Assembly: GCA_002499865.1 (NCBI GenBank) | Contig: DANL01000009.1 | Coordinates: 1 to 8,725 of the forward strand | DNA from: Euryarchaeota archaeon UBA121 | GTDB taxonomy: Archaea > Thermoplasmatota > Poseidoniia > Poseidoniales > Thalassarchaeaceae | Direction of reading: 5' to 3' | Length of the DNA stretch: 8,725 bases | Part shown: piece by piece, positions 6,273 to 8,725 of the stretch | How the letters are laid out: each line of letters begins with the position of its first letter | Numbering within the stretch: the first letter of the stretch is position 1 | Translations under genes and position numbers: made by a program | The notes under the pieces: model-generated | Database searches by the model: none | Seen by the model: the letters and a program-made list of their open reading frames with translations, nothing else | Told to the model about the DNA's origin: nothing

Positions 6273-6300
6273 CCGGGCGGTCGGTACACCGGCCGTCCGG
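6273..6300 (+). other. Strong GC-rich hairpin in the rhodopsin 3' region
   Basis: Bases 6273-6284 (CCGGGCGGTCGG) can pair over 12 positions with 6289-6300 (CCGGCCGTCCGG) around a TACA loop, with ten Watson-Crick and two G-T pairs. It starts 39 bases after the rhodopsin stop, and the flanks are A-rich. No T-run follows on the plus strand, so it is not a textbook terminator. A role in mRNA 3'-end protection, transcription pausing or an RNA-binding site is possible. Confidence 0.7.
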
Positions 6301-6307
6301 AAACACA

Positions 6308-6324
6308 CAAATCTAAATCTAAAC
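6308..6324 (+). promoter_or_regulatory. Possible TATA-like region of the SRPBCC gene
   Basis: The A/T-rich stretch CAAATCTAAATCTAAAC contains a tandem AAATCT repeat centred about 24-25 bases before ATG 6341, the expected spacing for a leaderless archaeal promoter. The match to TTTATATA is poor, so confidence is low. Confidence 0.3.
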
Positions 6325-6340
6325 TTCTTCTCTTACTTCT

Positions 6341-6841
6341 ATGAGAGGATGGCCATTTTACGTTGAGAACTCAGTTGTCATAGACGCTCCTAAGCCAGTG
6401 GTCTGGAATGCGATTAGCTCACCAGGGAACCTAAACGACTCCCATCCATTCTGTCAAGAGAACACAGTTCAGAATTGGCCCGGAGAGAAATCAGTAGACA
6501 CATTGGAGTATCTCAACGGATTTGTGCTAATCAGAGAGTTCCAGACTTGGGAAGAGGGCGAGGGGTATTCTCTAATGATTGGTAGAGATGGTGGGAGGCA
6601 GTCATTCGTTGAATGGTCAATCTCAGAGATTAGTGAAAAAAGATCCATCCTCAAAATAAGAGTCCATCCCCACCTTCTTTCCGATTGGAATAGAATTACC
6701 GCATCTCTTGTTTATTTATTCTACATCAGACCTAAATTGAGGAAGTACCTATTCTCTGTCACCAGGGGATTCAAATGGCAAATCAAGAATAAGAAGAAGA
6801 TTCCGAGAAATCACTTCGGAAAGCATCCATGGTTCTCATAG
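6341..6841 (+). CDS. SRPBCC (START-like/polyketide cyclase-type) domain protein
   Basis: A 166-residue protein beginning VENSVVIDAPKPVVWNAISSPGNL (8-31), the typical opening strand and first helix of the SRPBCC fold, a deep hydrophobic ligand-binding pocket used for lipids, polyketides, pigments or stress proteins. Middle segments (EYLNGFVLIREFQTW, GGRQSFVEWSISEIS) fit the antiparallel sheet. The last helix region (115-140) is hydrophobic with aromatic residues, and the tail at 142-161 is strongly basic, with eight Lys/Arg including KKK at 151-153, which could contact membrane or nucleic acid. No catalytic residue can be assigned and the ligand is unknown. It follows rhodopsin by 107 bases on the same strand. 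Its stop overlaps the end of the convergent gpmA gene by six bases, leaving no spacer for a terminator. The start lacks a Shine-Dalgarno. Confidence 0.75.
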   Translation: MRGWPFYVENSVVIDAPKPVVWNAISSPGNLNDSHPFCQENTVQNWPGEKSVDTLEYLNGFVLIREFQTWEEGEGYSLMIGRDGGRQSFVEWSISEISEKRSILKIRVHPHLLSDWNRITASLVYLFYIRPKLRKYLFSVTRGFKWQIKNKKKIPRNHFGKHPWFS

Positions 6842-7438
6842 ATCTTCTCTGGTTATTTGACCATCTTCGAATTTGTAGAACAGTGGCTTTCCAGTTGGAA
6901 TCTCAACTGAGACAATATCTTCCGGACTTATCGACTCAATATGCATGACAATTGACCTCAGGGAGTTACCGTGGGCTGAAATGAGCACATTCTTTCCTGC
7001 CTCCAGATCTGCCATTATTTTCCCCGTGAAGTAGGGGACTGTTCTCGCAGCGTTCATCTTCAAACTCTCGCCACCAGGAGGAGGGATATCGAAAGACCTC
7101 CTCCAGATATGTACCTGCTCTGCACCGTGTATCTCAGCCGTCTCTGCCTTGTTCAGTCCTTGTAGATCACCATAGTGCCTCTCGTTCAGTAGCTCATCCT
7201 TGATTACCGGGATGTTCCCAGAAAAAGAACTCCTACTAATGATAATTTCAGCCGTCCTCTGCGCTCTCTTGAGTCCACTGGTGTGGACAACATCGAATGG
7301 TATCTCTGAAAGAAGATCACCTGCTTCCTTTGCTTCCTCTACTCCTCTATCAGAAAGGTCGACATCCGTCCATCCAGTGAATCTATTCTCAGCATTCCAT
7401 ACTGACTGGCCATGCCTGATAAGAACGAGCCTCCCCAT
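6836..7438 (-). CDS. gpmA: 2,3-bisphosphoglycerate-dependent phosphoglycerate mutase
   Basis: A 200-residue cofactor-dependent phosphoglycerate mutase that interconverts 3- and 2-phosphoglycerate in glycolysis and gluconeogenesis. Motifs are strong: LIRHGQSVWNAENRFTGWTDVDLSDRG (6-32) with phosphohistidine His9 and Arg8, ERHYGDLQGLNKAE (86-99) with Glu86, WRRSFDIPPP (112-121), and SAHGNSLR (154-161) with His156. After PPP it lacks the roughly 25-residue insertion of the E. coli enzyme, so it matches the short form known in some fungi and bacteria. It starts 9 bases after the mscS stop, so it probably shares its mRNA. The ATG at 7438 is the natural start because the protein begins directly at the first strand. 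Its stop overlaps the convergent SRPBCC gene. Confidence 0.96.
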   Translation of the reverse strand: MGRLVLIRHGQSVWNAENRFTGWTDVDLSDRGVEEAKEAGDLLSEIPFDVVHTSGLKRAQRTAEIIISRSSFSGNIPVIKDELLNERHYGDLQGLNKAETAEIHGAEQVHIWRRSFDIPPPGGESLKMNAARTVPYFTGKIMADLEAGKNVLISAHGNSLRSIVMHIESISPEDIVSVEIPTGKPLFYKFEDGQITREDL

Positions 7439-7447
7439 TCGATTACC

Positions 7448-8545
7448 TCAGACGGTGTGGCTTTCCCTGAATCTCGGCTCATGGAACTTCAATCCAAACT
7501 CGCTCGCTCTGGATTTTGCCATCAAGGCAACATCCTCCTTCATCTCCCTCTCAGACTTAGAGGAGGAATCACAGTAGAAGTTGGTCTGAACGATGATCTT
7601 AGAGGGCCCTACTGAGCTTATCCTCACCCATGAGTCATCCTTCTTCATCGACCTAGGATCAGACGTTACCTGCTCCAGGAGAGAACTGCAGAAGCTCTTT
7701 ATCGACTCCTGGTCGCTACTAGCCTCAAACTCGTATGATGGCCTTATCCTCCTGAATCTCCTCTGGCTAAAATTCTCAACAGAGGAGTTAGTGATGTTAG
7801 AGTTGGGAACGGTAACTAGAGTATCAGCGCTGGTTCTGATGAGGGTTGTCCTCAGGGCTATGGTAACTACCTCCCCCTCTACCCCATCTACAATAATCCA
7901 GTCTCCCACATTGAATGGCTGGTCAATTAGGATGCTTATCGCTCCAAATATATTCGCCACCGTATCCTTAGCGGCCAGAGCTAGTGCGAGACCGGTAATT
8001 CCTAGTCCGGCGATCAGCCCACTCAGATTTACCCCTGCAAGTCCAGCCATCATGAAGACACCAGTGACGACGACCGCCACCCTTCCAACCGACTCCGCCA
8101 CGCTGGCAAGCGATCTCCTAGCAGCTAGGTTCTCTCCCTCTACCACAATGAAAGCGTCCAAGTAGTCAACCAAACGATAGGCGGCCACAAGCATAAGCAG
8201 TACGAAGCCAGCGTACACGTAAGAATTCAGACGTTCAACAGAACCCTCATCCCATGTTGGCTCGGTGTTAGAAACCAGCCAATCTATTGCTAGCGTGAAG
8301 ACCAAGAATCCAATCATCCAGCCCAGAGAAGCAGGAGCCAATAGCGACCTCCCGTCAATCCTTTCTGTCTTTGATATCAGATTCATCAGCCTAGGGAAAA
8401 GTATCCTCCTAGAGGCAAAACCAGCAATTGCGCTGATGGCGATCACTCCAGCCATCACTATCATTGTTCCACCAGAGAAACCCCCCAAAACCGTGTCTCC
8501 CGACATGAACTCATCCAGTTGTTCCATGATTTGGGCGACAGGCAT
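7448..8545 (-). CDS. mscS: Small-conductance mechanosensitive channel, MscS family
   Basis: A 365-residue MscS channel, which opens under membrane tension to release solutes during osmotic down-shock. Hydrophobic segments lie near 27-45, 73-91, 109-127 and 153-173, followed by the pore helix at about 175-206 (GLGITGLALALAAKDTVANIFG), rich in Gly and Ala as in MscS TM3. Next is the beta domain signature (FNVGDWIIVDGVEGEVVTIALRTT, then the VPNSNITNSSVENFSQR segment at 246-262), then an alpha/beta C-terminal domain. It is longer than E. coli MscS (286 residues) because of extra N-terminal helices. ATG 8545 is taken as the start, but ATG 8527 (MEQLDEF) is about 27 bases from a TATA-like element and may be the real leaderless start. 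gpmA follows after 9 bases. Confidence 0.94.
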   Translation of the reverse strand: MPVAQIMEQLDEFMSGDTVLGGFSGGTMIVMAGVIAISAIAGFASRRILFPRLMNLISKTERIDGRSLLAPASLGWMIGFLVFTLAIDWLVSNTEPTWDEGSVERLNSYVYAGFVLLMLVAAYRLVDYLDAFIVVEGENLAARRSLASVAESVGRVAVVVTGVFMMAGLAGVNLSGLIAGLGITGLALALAAKDTVANIFGAISILIDQPFNVGDWIIVDGVEGEVVTIALRTTLIRTSADTLVTVPNSNITNSSVENFSQRRFRRIRPSYEFEASSDQESIKSFCSSLLEQVTSDPRSMKKDDSWVRISSVGPSKIIVQTNFYCDSSSKSEREMKEDVALMAKSRASEFGLKFHEPRFRESHTV

Positions 8546-8549
8546 CCAC

Positions 8550-8557
8550 TCATAAAC
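8550..8557 (-). promoter_or_regulatory. Possible TATA box of mscS
   Basis: Read on the minus strand the bases are GTTTATGA, centred about 27 bases before ATG 8527. If used, transcription would begin near 8527 and the in-frame ATG at 8545 would lie outside the mRNA. The match is moderate. Confidence 0.4.
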
Positions 8558-8562
8558 CCAGC

Positions 8563-8579
8563 CCGGTCCTTAGGACCGG
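8563..8579. promoter_or_regulatory. Perfect 17-base palindrome, candidate operator
   Basis: CCGGTCCTTAGGACCGG is an inverted repeat with 8-base arms around one central base. It lies just upstream of the possible mscS TATA box, where the BRE element would be, and about 45 bases before the divergent gene at 8624. A repressor or activator dimer bound here could affect either promoter. Confidence 0.5.
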
Positions 8580-8623
8580 TTAACGAGGGATTCAATACGT
8601 GGCCTCCTTTCGCATTGTCACAC

Positions 8624-8725
8624 ATGACGGCTCGAGAGGAAAGGAAAGGGGCTAGAAAAAGCCAGGGCACCACTGTAATGGCCATGCTCCTTCCACTGCT
8701 CCTCTCAGTCCTCGCTCCTGCATCA
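8624..8725 (+). CDS. Start of a probable secreted or lipoprotein-type gene (cut by window edge)
   Basis: An open frame of 34 codons runs from ATG 8624 to the right edge. The translation has a basic N-terminus (MTAREERKGARKSQG) followed by a hydrophobic run, VMAMLLPLLLSVLAPAS, which reads as a Sec signal peptide with a possible cleavage after APA. The alternative starts ATG 8678 and ATG 8684 lie within the hydrophobic stretch and are less likely. A TATA-like TTCAATAC at 8591-8598 is about 29 bases upstream. The mature protein is outside the window, so no function can be given. Confidence 0.55.
   Translation, partial: MTAREERKGARKSQGTTVMAMLLPLLLSVLAPAS

Noticed and set aside
7593..8165. 190-codon plus-strand open frame opposite mscS
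   Set aside because: It lies fully antisense to a well-supported MscS gene, and its translation has no family-like motifs. It mirrors MscS codon composition.
1..8725. CRISPR array, tRNA, insertion sequence or defence island
   Set aside because: No regularly spaced repeats, cloverleaf-like sequence, transposase or nuclease motifs were seen. Gene content is housekeeping and membrane metabolism.

Overview
The window looks like chromosomal DNA from a surface-ocean archaeon, most likely Marine Group II (Poseidoniales, class Thermoplasmata). That placement is an inference. It rests on a proteorhodopsin-like light-driven proton pump that has an archaeal TATA-type promoter a few bases from its start codon, a cis-prenyltransferase of the kind archaea use to make dolichyl-type lipid carriers, archaeal promoter spacing that implies leaderless mRNAs at several genes, and dense packing with little intergenic DNA. 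No rRNA, tRNA, CRISPR array, insertion sequence or phage gene was seen. Every gap between genes is about 110 bases or shorter, so there is no long non-coding stretch.

Bases 1-4038 form a minus-strand run of six genes read from right to left: a HAD-family phosphatase, a cis-prenyl diphosphate synthase (uppS), a NUDIX hydrolase, a RidA-family enamine/imine deaminase, an MFS transporter, and the start of a phosphomannomutase/phosphoglucomutase that leaves the window at base 1. Two junctions overlap (uppS/NUDIX by 11 bases, ridA/MFS by 17), so at least those pairs are probably co-transcribed. The uppS, HAD and sugar-phosphate mutase genes fit lipid-linked sugar and glycan synthesis. NUDIX and RidA are metabolite-repair types.

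Bases 4102-6841 form a plus-strand block, divergent from the first. It starts with a 418-residue protein of unknown function that has two C-terminal membrane helices and faint resemblance to the aminoglycoside-phosphotransferase/kinase-like fold without the catalytic residues. Next comes the rhodopsin, which has retinal-binding lysine, Asp/Glu proton acceptor and donor, and a glutamine at the blue-tuning position. Third is a small SRPBCC (START-like) domain protein. A strong 12-bp GC-rich hairpin sits between rhodopsin and the SRPBCC gene.

Bases 6836-8545 hold two minus-strand genes, mscS (mechanosensitive channel) followed by gpmA (cofactor-dependent phosphoglycerate mutase). Upstream of mscS is a perfect 17-base palindrome in a short divergent promoter region. 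From 8624 a plus-strand gene for a probably secreted protein begins and runs off the right edge.

The window does not contain an obvious new defence or mobile system. The most unusual items are the kinase-like membrane protein beside the rhodopsin, the stand-alone HAD domain next to uppS, the rhodopsin 3' hairpin and the mscS palindrome.
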